Shown here in pieces: positions 27,484 to 36,317 of a DNA stretch of 64,000 nt. The notes below the pieces were generated by a model, which was given only the letters and a program-made list of their open reading frames with translations, searched no databases and was not told the origin of the DNA. The stretch is from the NCBI RefSeq assembly GCF_003719305.1, contig NZ_RARC01000031.1:1-64000 (forward strand), read 5' to 3'. How positions within the stretch are numbered: position 1 is the first letter of the stretch; each line of letters starts with the position of its first letter. A program made the translations under genes and the position numbers. Origin of the DNA: Mycolicibacterium stellerae. GTDB taxonomy: Bacteria; Actinomycetota; Actinomycetes; Mycobacteriales; Mycobacteriaceae.

Positions 27484-27595
27484 GTGGCAGGCGGCCACGC
27501 TCTCGACCGGCACCCGCGACGACGGCGCGAGGGCTGGGACGCATGCCGATACCTACTAGAGCTGTCAACACCCGAACTACTGGAAGGGCTCCATC

Positions 27596-27898
27596 GTGGC
27601 GAGCGTGAACATCAAGCCACTCGAGGACAAGATCCTCGTACAGGCCAACGAGGCCGAGACCACGACCGCATCCGGTCTGGTCATCCCCGACACCGCCAAG
27701 GAGAAGCCTCAGGAAGGCACCGTCGTCGCAGTCGGCCCCGGCCGGTGGGACGAGGACGGCGAGAAGCGGATTCCGCTTGACGTCTCCGAGGGCGACACCG
27801 TCATCTACAGCAAGTACGGCGGCACCGAGATCAAGTACAACAACGAGGAGTACTTGATCCTGTCCGCGCGCGACGTGCTGGCCATCGTCAACAAGTAA
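27596..27898 (+). CDS. groES: Co-chaperonin GroES (Cpn10)
   Basis: The 100-residue lid of the chaperonin. It begins VNIKPLEDKILVQANEAE, has the mobile-loop region TTTASGLVIPDTAKEKPQEG in separate pieces, and ends YLILSARDVLAIVNK. GTG 27596 follows CTGGAAGGGCTCC. The gene is 113 bases after the CIRCE operator, so HrcA heat-shock control is expected, and groEL1 follows 84 bases later on the same strand. Confidence 0.97.
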   Translation: MASVNIKPLEDKILVQANEAETTTASGLVIPDTAKEKPQEGTVVAVGPGRWDEDGEKRIPLDVSEGDTVIYSKYGGTEIKYNNEEYLILSARDVLAIVNK

Positions 27899-27982
27899 CA
27901 GCGAACGTGACCGCCCCGGGCGATCCCCGCGTAATAGCGGCGGATTCCCGGGGCGTCATGCTCAGCAAGGACGGAAACGCTT

Positions 27983-29611
27983 ATGGCAAAACTGATTGAA
28001 TTCGACGAAGCCGCTCGCCGTGCAATGGAAGCGGGCGTCGACAAGCTCGCCGACGCGGTGCGCATAACGCTCGGCCCCCGAGGCCGGCATGTGGTGCTGG
28101 CCAAGGCGTTCGGCGGCCCAACGGTCACCAACGACGGTGTCACCATCGCGCGTGAGATCGACCTGGAGGACCCGTTCGAGAACCTCGGCGCTCAGCTGGT
28201 GAAGTCGGTGGCCACCAAGACCAACGACGTCGCCGGTGACGGCACGACAACCGCAACCGTGCTGGCGCAGGCCATCATCAAGGCGGGTCTGCGCAACGTT
28301 GCCGCCGGTGCCAACCCGATCGCGCTGGGCTCGGGCATCAGCAAGGCCGCCGATGCGGTCTCCGAGGCCCTGCTGGCAGCGGCCACCCCGGTGACCGACC
28401 AGAAGTCGATCGCGCAGGTCGCCACCGTGTCCTCGCGCGACGAGCAGGTCGGCGATCTGGTCGGCGAGGCGATGACCAAGGTGGGCAAAGACGGTGTCGT
28501 CACCGTCGAGGAGTCCTCCACGCTGGACACCGAGCTCGAGATCACCGACGGCGTCGGCTTCGACAAGGGCTTCGTCTCGGCGTACTTCATCACCGACTTC
28601 GACGCTCAGGAAGCGGTGCTCGAGGACGCGCTGGTGCTGCTGCACCGCGAGAAGATCAGCTCGCTGCCCGACGTGCTGCCGCTGCTTGAGAAGGTCGCGG
28701 AGGCCGGGAAGCCACTGCTGATCATCGCCGAGGATGTTGAGGGCGAAGCGCTTTCGACACTGGTGGTCAACGCGATTCGCAAGACGCTGAAGGCCGTCGC
28801 GGTCAAGGCGCCGTTCTTCGGAGACCGCCGCAAGGCGTTCCTCGAGGACCTCGCCATCGTGACCGGCGCCCAGGTGGTCAACCCCGATGTTGGGCTGCTC
28901 CTGCGTGAGGTCGGCCTCGACGTGCTGGGCACCGCCCGTCGCGTCGTCGTCAGCAAGGACAGCACCGTGATTGTCGACGGTGGCGGCACACAGGACGCCA
29001 TCGACGGTCGGTCGGCGCAATTGCGCGCCGAGATCGAGGCAACCGACTCCGACTGGGACCGCGAGAAGCTCGAGGAGCGGCTGGCGAAGCTCTCCGGCGG
29101 CGTCGCGGTCATCAAGGTCGGCGCGGCCACCGAGACGGACCTCAAGAAGCGCAAGGAAGCCGTCGAGGACGCCGTCTCAGCCGCGAAGGCCGCGGTCGAG
29201 GAGGGCATCATCACCGGCGGCGGTGCCGCCCTTGTGCAGGCCCGGTCGGCGCTCAAGTCGCTGAAGGAGTCACTGTCCGGCGACGAGGCGCTCGGTGTCG
29301 GCGTGTTCTCGCAGGCGCTGTCCGCGCCGCTGTACTGGATCGCGACCAACGCAGGGCTCGACGGTTCGGTCGTCGTCAACAAGGTCAGTGAGCTACCTGC
29401 CGGGCACGGCTTCAACGCCGCGACGCTGGAGTACGGCGACCTGGTCGCCGACGGTGTGGTCGACCCGGTCAAGGTCACCCGCTCTGCGGTGCTCAATGCC
29501 GCGTCGGTGGCCAGGATGATCCTCACCACCGAGACGGCGGTCGTCGAGAAGCCTGCCGAGGCTGAAGACGATGGCCACGGCCACGGCCACGGCCACGGTC
29601 ACTCGCACTAG
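27983..29611 (+). CDS. groEL1: Chaperonin GroEL1 (Cpn60.1) with His-rich tail
   Basis: A 542-residue 60-kDa chaperonin. The ATP site residues are in GPRGRHVVLAK and VAGDGTTTATVLAQ. The C-terminus is the sequence GHGHGHGHGHSH, not the Gly-Gly-Met tail of classic GroEL. A His tail marks GroEL1 of mycobacteria, whose partner GroEL2 is encoded elsewhere. In M. smegmatis GroEL1 is linked to mycolate synthesis during biofilm growth. ATG 27983 follows GGAAACGC. The gene is linked to groES, as in M. tuberculosis. Confidence 0.96.
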   Translation: MAKLIEFDEAARRAMEAGVDKLADAVRITLGPRGRHVVLAKAFGGPTVTNDGVTIAREIDLEDPFENLGAQLVKSVATKTNDVAGDGTTTATVLAQAIIKAGLRNVAAGANPIALGSGISKAADAVSEALLAAATPVTDQKSIAQVATVSSRDEQVGDLVGEAMTKVGKDGVVTVEESSTLDTELEITDGVGFDKGFVSAYFITDFDAQEAVLEDALVLLHREKISSLPDVLPLLEKVAEAGKPLLIIAEDVEGEALSTLVVNAIRKTLKAVAVKAPFFGDRRKAFLEDLAIVTGAQVVNPDVGLLLREVGLDVLGTARRVVVSKDSTVIVDGGGTQDAIDGRSAQLRAEIEATDSDWDREKLEERLAKLSGGVAVIKVGAATETDLKKRKEAVEDAVSAAKAAVEEGIITGGGAALVQARSALKSLKESLSGDEALGVGVFSQALSAPLYWIATNAGLDGSVVVNKVSELPAGHGFNAATLEYGDLVADGVVDPVKVTRSAVLNAASVARMILTTETAVVEKPAEAEDDGHGHGHGHGHSH

Positions 29612-29627
29612 CACGTCCTACGCGTAG

Positions 29628-29658
29628 CACCCCCGGTCCTGTTGGGCCGGGGGTGTTT
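29628..29658 (+). terminator. Terminator after groEL1
   Basis: CACCCCCGG (29628-29636) and CCGGGGGTG (29647-29655) form a perfect 9-base stem with a 10-base loop, followed by TTT. It lies 16 bases after the groEL1 stop and before the convergent esterase gene. Confidence 0.8.
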
Positions 29659-29753
29659 GCGTCACAGGAGATGCAGTCGAACATCGAGCGTGCAACCACT
29701 GCGAAAAGGACGCGGATTTCTGGCATTCAGTTCAATGCCTGAAATGCCACCAA

Positions 29754-31064
29754 CTAGGCGATCCGTAGCGACACTTGACCGAGCGCGTCGAGGCCGCCGT
29801 GGGCGAAGTTGCTCCATTGGGCCCGCGTCCGGTGCGCAAGGTCGGTGTCGATTCCGCGCGGTTCGGGACCGAGCATGGGGGCATCGGACCAGGACTCCGG
29901 CAATCCGAAAAGTAGCGGCAGGTCGATGCAGTGACAGGCCCCCAGCGGTGCCTGCGGTGGCGACCAGTCGACGCAAAAGGTGGCGGCACGGCCGCCCGCC
30001 GAGGTCCACGCACTGGCAAGTTCGATTGCGGGCCGACCGAATACGCGCCGCGTCATCCTGCGCCCGATGACCGCAGTGGCGGCCTTTCCGATGGGGCCGA
30101 TGCGCCGGAGTTCTCGTCCTCGCGGACTCAACGCGACGAAAGGTCGCGCATCGTCACGGGTGTAGCCGGCCAGGATCTCGACGCGCGAAGCCGCATCGGC
30201 CATGCGGGATTCCAGCTCGCTGGCGGGCGGTAACGGCGCACGACCCATGATCGGCGCGAAGGCCATTGCGCCGAGCAGGCCGAACTGCTGAGCAGTTGTG
30301 ATAGCGGCGACCTGCGCGTCGAGCAACCGTTGCGTACTGGCTTCGCGGGGCGGGACGCCGGCGAGCGTTGTTGCCGCCGCTTCGCGCATCGCGGCCGTCA
30401 TGGTGGTCCTGCCCTCTGGCAGGCTCAACGGAGCGCTGTGAAGGATGGCCCGCGAAAACATTCCTGAAGTCTCCGGGCACAACAGCAGCGACATCACCGA
30501 ATCCCCGCCTGCGGATTGACCGAAGATCGTTACGCGGGTGGGATCACCACCGAACGCCGTGATGTTGTTCTGCACCCACCGCAGCGCACAAATCTGGTCC
30601 CGCAAGCCAAGGTTTTCGGTATCTCGGTCGTGCAGGTTGAGGTATCCGAAGACGCCCAACCGGTAGCTGACATTGACAACGACCACCCGGCCCTCGCTGA
30701 CGAGCAGATCCGGGTCGTATTTGACCGCTTCGCCACTGCCCGAGACGTACGCCCCACCGTGGAACCACACCATCACCGGCAGGCGGTCGGCATCTGCCGG
30801 GGCGGTGATGCTGAGCACCTGGCAGTGCTCGCTCATCGCGAGCCCGTCGATGACCGGTCCTGTGACGAACTCCAACCGCGAGGGCAATTGAGGGCAGGCC
30901 GGGCCGCGCTTGGTCGCATCGACGACTTCGGCATGGGCGGGAAGCGGTTTCGGGGCATTGAACCGCTCTGCTGTGGCATAGCGGATGCCGCGGGCATGTA
31001 TGAGGCCGTCGTTCTCGTCCGTCACCAGCGGGCCACAGGTGGTGTCAATTCGCCGTGTCGCCAC
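29754..31064 (-). CDS. Carboxylesterase type B
   Basis: A 436-residue esterase. The fold is clear: VMVWFHGGAYVSGSG (oxyanion), VVNVSYRLGVFGYL, LGLRDQICALRWVQNNI, and the nucleophile in GQSAGG. Type B carboxylesterases, including the p-nitrobenzyl type, cleave esters of small alcohols. At 436 residues it is shorter than the usual 500 or so, mainly in the C-terminal half, yet no frameshift is visible. GTG 31064 is the start. It is the first gene of the accessory region after groEL1 and is convergent with it. Confidence 0.82.
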   Translation of the reverse strand: MATRRIDTTCGPLVTDENDGLIHARGIRYATAERFNAPKPLPAHAEVVDATKRGPACPQLPSRLEFVTGPVIDGLAMSEHCQVLSITAPADADRLPVMVWFHGGAYVSGSGEAVKYDPDLLVSEGRVVVVNVSYRLGVFGYLNLHDRDTENLGLRDQICALRWVQNNITAFGGDPTRVTIFGQSAGGDSVMSLLLCPETSGMFSRAILHSAPLSLPEGRTTMTAAMREAAATTLAGVPPREASTQRLLDAQVAAITTAQQFGLLGAMAFAPIMGRAPLPPASELESRMADAASRVEILAGYTRDDARPFVALSPRGRELRRIGPIGKAATAVIGRRMTRRVFGRPAIELASAWTSAGGRAATFCVDWSPPQAPLGACHCIDLPLLFGLPESWSDAPMLGPEPRGIDTDLAHRTRAQWSNFAHGGLDALGQVSLRIA

Positions 31065-31359
31065 GGGATCACGGTACTTCGGCGGCGACGAAGGTCGACA
31101 TCAGTGCATCGACGTCGGTCATCAGGCAGCGGCAGCCAGCCGTCTGCGCGTTTGGCAATGCGCTGTACCGCCCTTGGACTGGTGCGCATCCCAGATTGCT
31201 GCCACCGCCGCCCAGCATGACGGGGATTCTCGACGCGGGCTTGGGCAGCACCGAGGCGTTGTCGATGACTACGCGAGGACTGCGAAGCGTGGAATTGCCC
31301 TCAACTGGCCCCAAATGAGGGCGCGAGGGCGCGGCCCACGGCATCGCCAGAATCGCGGT
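31065..31359. other. Intergenic stretch without a supported gene
   Basis: About 295 bases between two genes on the minus strand. A 91-codon open frame runs through it on that strand (31069-31344) but has no family resemblance and odd composition, so I do not call it. It may contain the promoter of the carboxylesterase gene. Confidence 0.4.
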
Positions 31360-32610
31360 TCACTCGGAACCTCGTCGAGGGGCTGGCATGGAGGTGAGCA
31401 GCCGTTGTTCGATGACGTCGGCACCGTGGGCCGCCCCACCGGTAGCGGCATAACCGTCGGCGACGCGGCGGGCGCCCTCGGTCATCTTCATGGCCTGCAG
31501 AACCTTGTCGCGCATCCGGCGAGCGGTGAGGTCCCTCGGCGACAGCCAGGTGCCGCACTTTGCCACTTCGACGCGCCGGGCGACCTCCAACTGATCGCGT
31601 CCGTAGGGAACTACGCACACCGGTACGCCGCGCGTCAGCGCCTTTTGGGTGACGCCCATTCCACCGTGGGTGATCGCGCATGCCGCGCGGTCCAGCACCA
31701 GGCTGTGGGGTACGAACTGGCACACCGTGGCGTTGGCCGGTGCCCTGAGGTCAGTCGGTACCCCTGCGGGGAATGTCGCCACGACGTGGACGGGCTGGTC
31801 CGCCAGTGCGGCGAGCGCTACGCGTGCCAGCTCGCTGTCGCCCTGGTCTTCCGACGACGTCGAGGCCAGGACGATCGGTCGGTCGAGCTGCGTCAGCCAC
31901 TCCGGCTCCGTCGGGGGCGCCGGATCATAGGAGCAGGCACCGATGAGCTGAATAGAGTCGTCCCAGTCCGGATGTGGGTAGTCGAATGGCTGGGCGGTGG
32001 CCACCAGCGTCAGTGGCGCCCGCCGCCCATAGTCGTCGATCGAGTTGAGCGGCGGAAGGTCGAGTTCCGCGCGAATGACGTTCATCGGGCCGACCCATGA
32101 GTCGAGCGCGGTGAACCTACGCCGGAGCAGCGCGTCACGAAGCCGGCCGATCGGGCCGGGCCAGGGGCGCACCCCGGGCCCCCACGGTGGCGTTCCCTTC
32201 GATCGCAGATAGGGCAAGAACGCCCAGAACGAGGCCCAGGGCAGCCCGCTGGCTTCGGCCACTGCGAATGCGCCCCAGCAATTCGGGTCGACGATCAGCA
32301 CATCGGGACGAACGTCGTTGATCGCCTTGGTCAGCTCGGGGACTTCATATTCGGCCCGCCGTGCGAACAGGTCTCGCACGCGTGTCAGCCCCTGTTGGAG
32401 ATTCGTGGCGCCCCCATCGTCGAGGGGCATGTGCTCGATGCGGGGATCGACTGGCGCCGTGGCGAACCCCATGCCCAGGCCGGCGTCCACTCCGGCGGCA
32501 AGGGTTCGCAATGCGATGTCGTGACCCCGGTCGCGCAGCTCCGTCAGCAGAACGCTGATGGGGAAGAAGTGACCCATCGCGGGAGTGGTGTAGGCAAGTA
32601 TCTTCGCCAT
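31360..32610 (-). CDS. GT1-family glycosyltransferase (UGT/macrolide type)
   Basis: A 416-residue glycosyltransferase. The N-terminal acceptor domain begins AKILAYTTPAMGHFFPI. The C-terminal sugar-nucleotide domain has the HGGMGVTQKALTRGVPVCVVP motif, in separate short pieces, followed by GRDQLEVARRVE. These proteins resemble macrolide and flavonoid glycosyltransferases that inactivate or decorate small hydrophobic molecules. The frame opens 38 codons earlier, but ATG 32610 has GAAAGG upstream and gives a clean start. It lies 64 bases after the Bcr/CflA efflux gene on the same strand, so glycosylation and export may be linked. Confidence 0.85.
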   Translation of the reverse strand: MAKILAYTTPAMGHFFPISVLLTELRDRGHDIALRTLAAGVDAGLGMGFATAPVDPRIEHMPLDDGGATNLQQGLTRVRDLFARRAEYEVPELTKAINDVRPDVLIVDPNCWGAFAVAEASGLPWASFWAFLPYLRSKGTPPWGPGVRPWPGPIGRLRDALLRRRFTALDSWVGPMNVIRAELDLPPLNSIDDYGRRAPLTLVATAQPFDYPHPDWDDSIQLIGACSYDPAPPTEPEWLTQLDRPIVLASTSSEDQGDSELARVALAALADQPVHVVATFPAGVPTDLRAPANATVCQFVPHSLVLDRAACAITHGGMGVTQKALTRGVPVCVVPYGRDQLEVARRVEVAKCGTWLSPRDLTARRMRDKVLQAMKMTEGARRVADGYAATGGAAHGADVIEQRLLTSMPAPRRGSE

Positions 32611-32674
32611 GGCAAAGCCTTTCGTGATTGAGCCAGTAAGCAGTCGGGCAAGTTGAGTCGGTGGTCCGGCCCTG

Positions 32675-33970
32675 CTAAGGCGGCGGGTGGACCGAAATGA
32701 TCGGCGTTTCCGGTTCGGCTGCAAGCGCAGGCCCGCGGGTGAGGACCAATAGCACGGCCGCTGCCCCCAAGGTGGCGCCGAGCATCACTACACCCATCGG
32801 TACGGCAGTGCCGTGACCGGCGATGCCAACCAGCGGTGAGGCGATTGCCCCCGCTGCGTATTGGCTGAAACCAAAGATCGCCGATCCGGTGCCGGCCGCG
32901 TGGCGGGCCGCTGTCGTCGCGAGCATGACCGCGTGGCCGTACACGAACCCGATGGCCGCCATGAAGCAACCCATCAGGGCAATTGTTGGCCCGCGGCGTA
33001 CACCGCCCAGCGTGACCGTCGCCAGGAGGAGCGCACTGATCGTTACCAGCGCACTGACTCCCGAGACCACCACTCGGCGGGGTGCGACGCGTTTGACGGT
33101 GAGGCGTGCGCCGCAACCGCCGGCGGCAACCGCAAGTGAACAAGCGGCGAAGGTGTAGGAATACGCCGCTGGCGACAGACCGACGATGTTCTGCAGCACG
33201 AAGGGCGAGGCCGATACGTAGCCGAACATCGCCGCCGAGACGAGGGCGGTGGCGGCTGTGTAACCGAGATAGTGGCGGCTGGCCAGCACACCGCGGGTAC
33301 TGGCGGCCCACGCTTCTAGCCCGCTAGGGCGGCGGTACCGTTCGGGCAACGACTCGTCGACGACCAGCACCACGCCGAGAAGAGCCAGCAGGTTCATCGT
33401 CGCCAGCACCAGGAAGACCGCCCGCCAGCCCGCGGCGGTCACGACGAGGCCGCCGATCAGGGGGGCCGCTGTCGGCGCGAGCACTGCCGTGACGTTCATG
33501 GTCGAAAAGAGCCGCAGGGCAACGTGTCCGCGCGCGCGATCGGCGATGATGGCGCGGGCGATGACCACCCCGGCGCCGGCTGCGAAACCCTGGACGAATC
33601 GCAGGCCCACCAGAATTTCAATCGACGGGGCGACGGCGCACGACACGCTGGCCCCGAGGCAAGCCGCTGTCCCCACGATCAGAGGCGGACGCCGGCCCCA
33701 CCGATCGGAGAGCGGGCCGAAGACGAGTTGTCCGCAGGCCAAACCGATGAGGAATGCGGTCAAGGTGAGTTGGATCGACGACGTGGAGGCGTTGAAGTCA
33801 CGCGCCATCCCAGGGAAGGCGGATAGGTACATGTCGATCGAGAAGGGCGCCACCGCGTTGAGTGCCGTGAGTACGGTGATCAGGACCGGTGAGGGGGTCA
33901 CCAGCCGCTGGTCCTCGCCGGGGGAAGGTCCGGCCACGGCAAATCCGTCATCGCGGTTCAGCTCGCTCAT
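32675..33970 (-). CDS. MFS drug efflux transporter, Bcr/CflA family
   Basis: A 431-residue inner-membrane transporter of the 12-helix Bcr/CflA group. Visible are the first helix, with DMYLSAFPGM, and the loop 2-3 motif GPLSDRWGRRPPLIVG, which is the MFS motif A. RFVQGFAAGAGVVIARAII holds motif C-like glycines. Relatives export bicyclomycin, sulfonamide or chloramphenicol-type compounds. ATG 33970 is chosen over the earlier in-frame start because GAAAG lies just upstream. It is the first gene of a two-gene unit with the glycosyltransferase. Confidence 0.86.
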   Translation of the reverse strand: MSELNRDDGFAVAGPSPGEDQRLVTPSPVLITVLTALNAVAPFSIDMYLSAFPGMARDFNASTSSIQLTLTAFLIGLACGQLVFGPLSDRWGRRPPLIVGTAACLGASVSCAVAPSIEILVGLRFVQGFAAGAGVVIARAIIADRARGHVALRLFSTMNVTAVLAPTAAPLIGGLVVTAAGWRAVFLVLATMNLLALLGVVLVVDESLPERYRRPSGLEAWAASTRGVLASRHYLGYTAATALVSAAMFGYVSASPFVLQNIVGLSPAAYSYTFAACSLAVAAGGCGARLTVKRVAPRRVVVSGVSALVTISALLLATVTLGGVRRGPTIALMGCFMAAIGFVYGHAVMLATTAARHAAGTGSAIFGFSQYAAGAIASPLVGIAGHGTAVPMGVVMLGATLGAAAVLLVLTRGPALAAEPETPIISVHPPP

Positions 33971-34158
33971 CGTCACTTTCGCGCGTCCCGCGCTGTGGTT
34001 GCAGGCACGCTGGTCAATTCGCAATAGGGCACGGCTACTTCAGCCTCCGATGCTGGCGGTGCGCAGCAGTGAATGGTTGGTGGGCGGGACCACGTCGCCG
34101 ATGACGCGGGTGACCGGTTGCCGTCGGTGCGACGGGGTCGGCAGATCCCGGCGGCTCG

Positions 34159-34296
34159 TCAGCCGACGGTCAGGCCGGGCTCCCAATGTGCCTGGGCACG
34201 CTGGAGGTGCTGCGTCACCGCGTGCACGTCCGCAGGGACCAGGGCGCACTGACCGCACCACACGAGGCTGGCCTTCGACTTGCCGGTGATCGACAT
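34159..34296 (-). CDS. Small 45-residue CxxC protein under the MocR operator
   Basis: A short open frame (MSITGKSKASLVWCGQC at its start) that ends in PGLTVG. It has a CxxC pair, CGQC, and resembles no family I know. Support comes from the DNA upstream: TAGCGT (minus strand, 34304-34309) is followed by GAAAGCC and ATG, and behind it lies a 36-bp operator that is repeated before the cupin gene with the same spacing. Thus the frame probably has a leaderless promoter. It may also be a leftover start of a duplicated gene. Translation is unproven. Confidence 0.45.
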   Translation of the reverse strand: MSITGKSKASLVWCGQCALVPADVHAVTQHLQRAQAHWEPGLTVG

Positions 34297-34303
34297 GGCT
34301 TTC

Positions 34304-34309
34304 ACGCTA
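34304..34309 (-). promoter_or_regulatory. Candidate -10 box of the small CxxC gene
   Basis: TAGCGT on the minus strand, then GAAAGCC and the start ATG. The cupin gene has the same block at 35889-35904: TATCGT, GAAAGCC, ATG. Confidence 0.45.
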
Positions 34310-34331
34310 ACGGCGATACCACCCGCGTCGT

Positions 34332-34367
34332 GGGCCACTTGAGGGCAGCGAGTGGGGGCCAGTCCGG
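34332..34367. repeat. MocR-locus operator, left copy of inverted pair
   Basis: A 36-bp sequence that starts GGGCCACTTGAGGGC and ends GTGGGGGCCAGTCCGG. Its reverse complement recurs at 35831-35866 with 34 of 36 bases equal. It lies between the divergent small gene and the mocR gene and holds two GGGCCA repeats (34332 and 34356). It is probably the binding site of the adjacent MocR regulator. Confidence 0.75.
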
Positions 34368-34410
34368 ACCGACGTGTTCTAGATTGAAACCATGGACCGC
34401 AATCACTGAC

Positions 34411-35823
34411 GTGCACGCCACGACTGGACCTACGAGCTCGGTCGCCGGACTGGACCTCCACCTGGATCGCCCCGGCGGCAGGGTGCGTGACAGCGTGATG
34501 GACGCCATCCGCGACGCCATCCGCGCGGGGCGGTTGCCCTCGGGGACGCGGTTGCCCTCGAGCCGCGCGCTGGCCGCCGACTTGGGGCTCGCCCGCAACA
34601 CCGTGGCGCGTGCGTATGCCGAACTCATCGCCGAAGGCTGGCTGACCTCACGCCACGGCTCGAGCACATTGGTCTCCCCGCGCGCGGCCGAAGTGGTCCG
34701 CTCCGTTGCCGCACCACGGCGGCAACCGGCGCCGCGCCGGCTCCACCACGACCTGCGCCCCGGACATCCGGATTTGTCGTCCTTTCCGCGGACCGAATGG
34801 AGCCGTGCGGTGATGCGTGCGCTGAACGCGGCCCCGTCCGAGGCGTTCGGCTACGCCGACCCACACGGCCGGCCGGAGCTTCGCCATGCCCTTGCCCAAT
34901 ATCTCGCTCGCGCGCGTGGAGTTCGGACCCGCCCGTGCAACGTCGTCGTGTGCAGTGGGGCCGCCGAAGGGCTGGGCCTCGTCGCCGGCGCCTTGGCCGA
35001 CGCCGGAGTCACCGCCGTCGCCGTCGAGGAGTTCGGGCTGGCCACCCAGCGGGCGACGCTCGCCAGAGCCGGGTTGCATTGCCCCCCATTGGCGGTGGAC
35101 TCCAACGGGGCCGACGTCGCGGCGCTCGACGACATGGCCCAGGTGGGCGGTGTGTTGCTCACGCCGTCGCACCAGTTCCCGCTGGGCGTATCACTGCATT
35201 CCGATCGGCGCGCAGCGGTCATCGATTGGGCCCGCCGAACCGGTGGCGTGATCATCGAAGACGATTACGACGGGGAGTTCCGCTACGACCGCGGCCCCGT
35301 CGGCGCGCTGCACGGCGGTGATCCCGACCACGTGGTCTACATGGGCACGGCGAGCAAGTCGCTGGCGCCGGGGCTTCGGCTTGGCTGGCTGCTGGTCCCG
35401 GACCGGCTCGTCGAAGCGGTGGTCCGGCAGAAGGGCGAAACCGAGGAGACCAGTGGCTTCGTCGAACAGCTGGCAATGGCCGACTTCATCGTGTCCGGTT
35501 CCTATGACAGGCACATTCGCACCATGCGGGCCGAGTACCGGCGCCGCCGCGAGCAACTCGTCGCGGCGGTCGCCCTAGCGTCACCGACCGTCGTCGTGAG
35601 CGGGTTGCCAGCGGGTCTGCACGTCACGCTCGAGGGGCTCGGTGACGACCAGCGCGCGCGGGCCCGGCAACCGGCGTGGCAACGGCTCGGAGTGGAGCGG
35701 CTCGAGCTGTTTCGTCATCCCGAAACACGCAGCGCGCGTGAGGGTGTGGTGGTCGGGTTTGCGGCACCCGCACCGAGCGCGTGGTCGGCGGCCGTGGACG
35801 CGCTGCTCCGACTGCTGCCCTGA
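34411..35823 (+). CDS. MocR-type PLP-dependent GntR regulator
   Basis: A 470-residue regulator. The first 80 residues form a GntR winged helix (LPSGTRLPSSRALAADLGLARNTVARAY, in pieces), and the rest is an aminotransferase-like fold with the cofactor lysine Lys316 in GTASKSLAPGLRLGW. MocR proteins bind PLP or its adducts and control PLP-related or amine pathways. GTG 34411 is used. A TAGATT box at 34380 would start the mRNA at an out-of-frame ATG 34392, giving a five-codon upstream frame. Inverted 36-bp operators flank the gene on both sides, so it probably controls itself, the small CxxC gene and the downstream cupin operon. Confidence 0.85.
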   Translation: MHATTGPTSSVAGLDLHLDRPGGRVRDSVMDAIRDAIRAGRLPSGTRLPSSRALAADLGLARNTVARAYAELIAEGWLTSRHGSSTLVSPRAAEVVRSVAAPRRQPAPRRLHHDLRPGHPDLSSFPRTEWSRAVMRALNAAPSEAFGYADPHGRPELRHALAQYLARARGVRTRPCNVVVCSGAAEGLGLVAGALADAGVTAVAVEEFGLATQRATLARAGLHCPPLAVDSNGADVAALDDMAQVGGVLLTPSHQFPLGVSLHSDRRAAVIDWARRTGGVIIEDDYDGEFRYDRGPVGALHGGDPDHVVYMGTASKSLAPGLRLGWLLVPDRLVEAVVRQKGETEETSGFVEQLAMADFIVSGSYDRHIRTMRAEYRRRREQLVAAVALASPTVVVSGLPAGLHVTLEGLGDDQRARARQPAWQRLGVERLELFRHPETRSAREGVVVGFAAPAPSAWSAAVDALLRLLP

Positions 35824-35830
35824 CTTGGCC

Positions 35831-35866
35831 CCGGACTGGCCCCCACTCGCCGCGCTCAAGTGGCCC
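35831..35866. repeat. MocR-locus operator, right copy of inverted pair
   Basis: The reverse complement of the copy at 34332-34367, with two mismatches in 36. It is 22 bases before the candidate -10 box of the cupin gene, so it sits where an activator would. The spacing to the conserved GTGAAAGCCATG block is 26 bases in both copies. Confidence 0.75.
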
Positions 35867-35888
35867 CCGTTTCGCGCGCTGCCAGAAC

Positions 35889-35894
35889 TATCGT
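35889..35894 (+). promoter_or_regulatory. Candidate -10 box of the leaderless cupin operon
   Basis: TATCGT (TANNNT), then GAAAGCC, then ATG 35902. The same block stands before the small CxxC gene on the other strand. Confidence 0.5.
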
Positions 35895-35901
35895 GAAAGC
35901 C

Positions 35902-36312
35902 ATGTTGGTCTCAGGAAACGTCAAGATCACCGATCTTCTGTCCGCCACGCCGCCGTCGATCCCGCAGCGTTCACACGCCATGATGCAGCTGGTCGCACTT
36001 CCTCCAGCAGACGACGGCGTGGGTCCGCATCGGCATTCGGGGCCAGTCTTCGGGTACATGTTGGAAGGTCGAATGCTCTTCGAACTCGAGGGTGAAGCAC
36101 CCAGGGAAATCGTTGCGGGCGAGGCGTTCTGGGAGCCCGGTGGCGACGTGGTGCACTATCAGATGAGGAATTTGGACGCGACGGGCTGGACCCGCTTCCT
36201 TGCAGTGTGCATCTGCGCTCCCGGGGTCGACATGATCACCATGCTCGAGCCTGACGAGATCGACGCCCGCGATGCCCTGCGGCATCCCAGTGCCCGTCGA
36301 CACGCAAACTGA
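35902..36312 (+). CDS. Cupin-domain protein
   Basis: A 136-residue single cupin. The metal-binding motif 1 is visible as GPHRHSGPVFGYMLEG, with two His and a downstream Glu, and motif 2 as EPGGDVVHYQ. Cupins of this size are often metal enzymes or small ligand-binding proteins; function cannot be told. The start ATG 35902 is preferred to GTG 35893 because TATCGT-GAAAGCC-ATG looks like a leaderless promoter. It begins a four-gene run under the MocR-linked operator: cupin, oxidoreductase, hydrolase, HD protein. Confidence 0.8.
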   Translation: MLVSGNVKITDLLSATPPSIPQRSHAMMQLVALPPADDGVGPHRHSGPVFGYMLEGRMLFELEGEAPREIVAGEAFWEPGGDVVHYQMRNLDATGWTRFLAVCICAPGVDMITMLEPDEIDARDALRHPSARRHAN

Positions 36313-36317
36313 ACACC

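Noticed and set aside
31069..31344. 91-codon frame upstream of the carboxylesterase gene
   Set aside because: No ribosome-binding site or family resemblance; composition looks non-coding.
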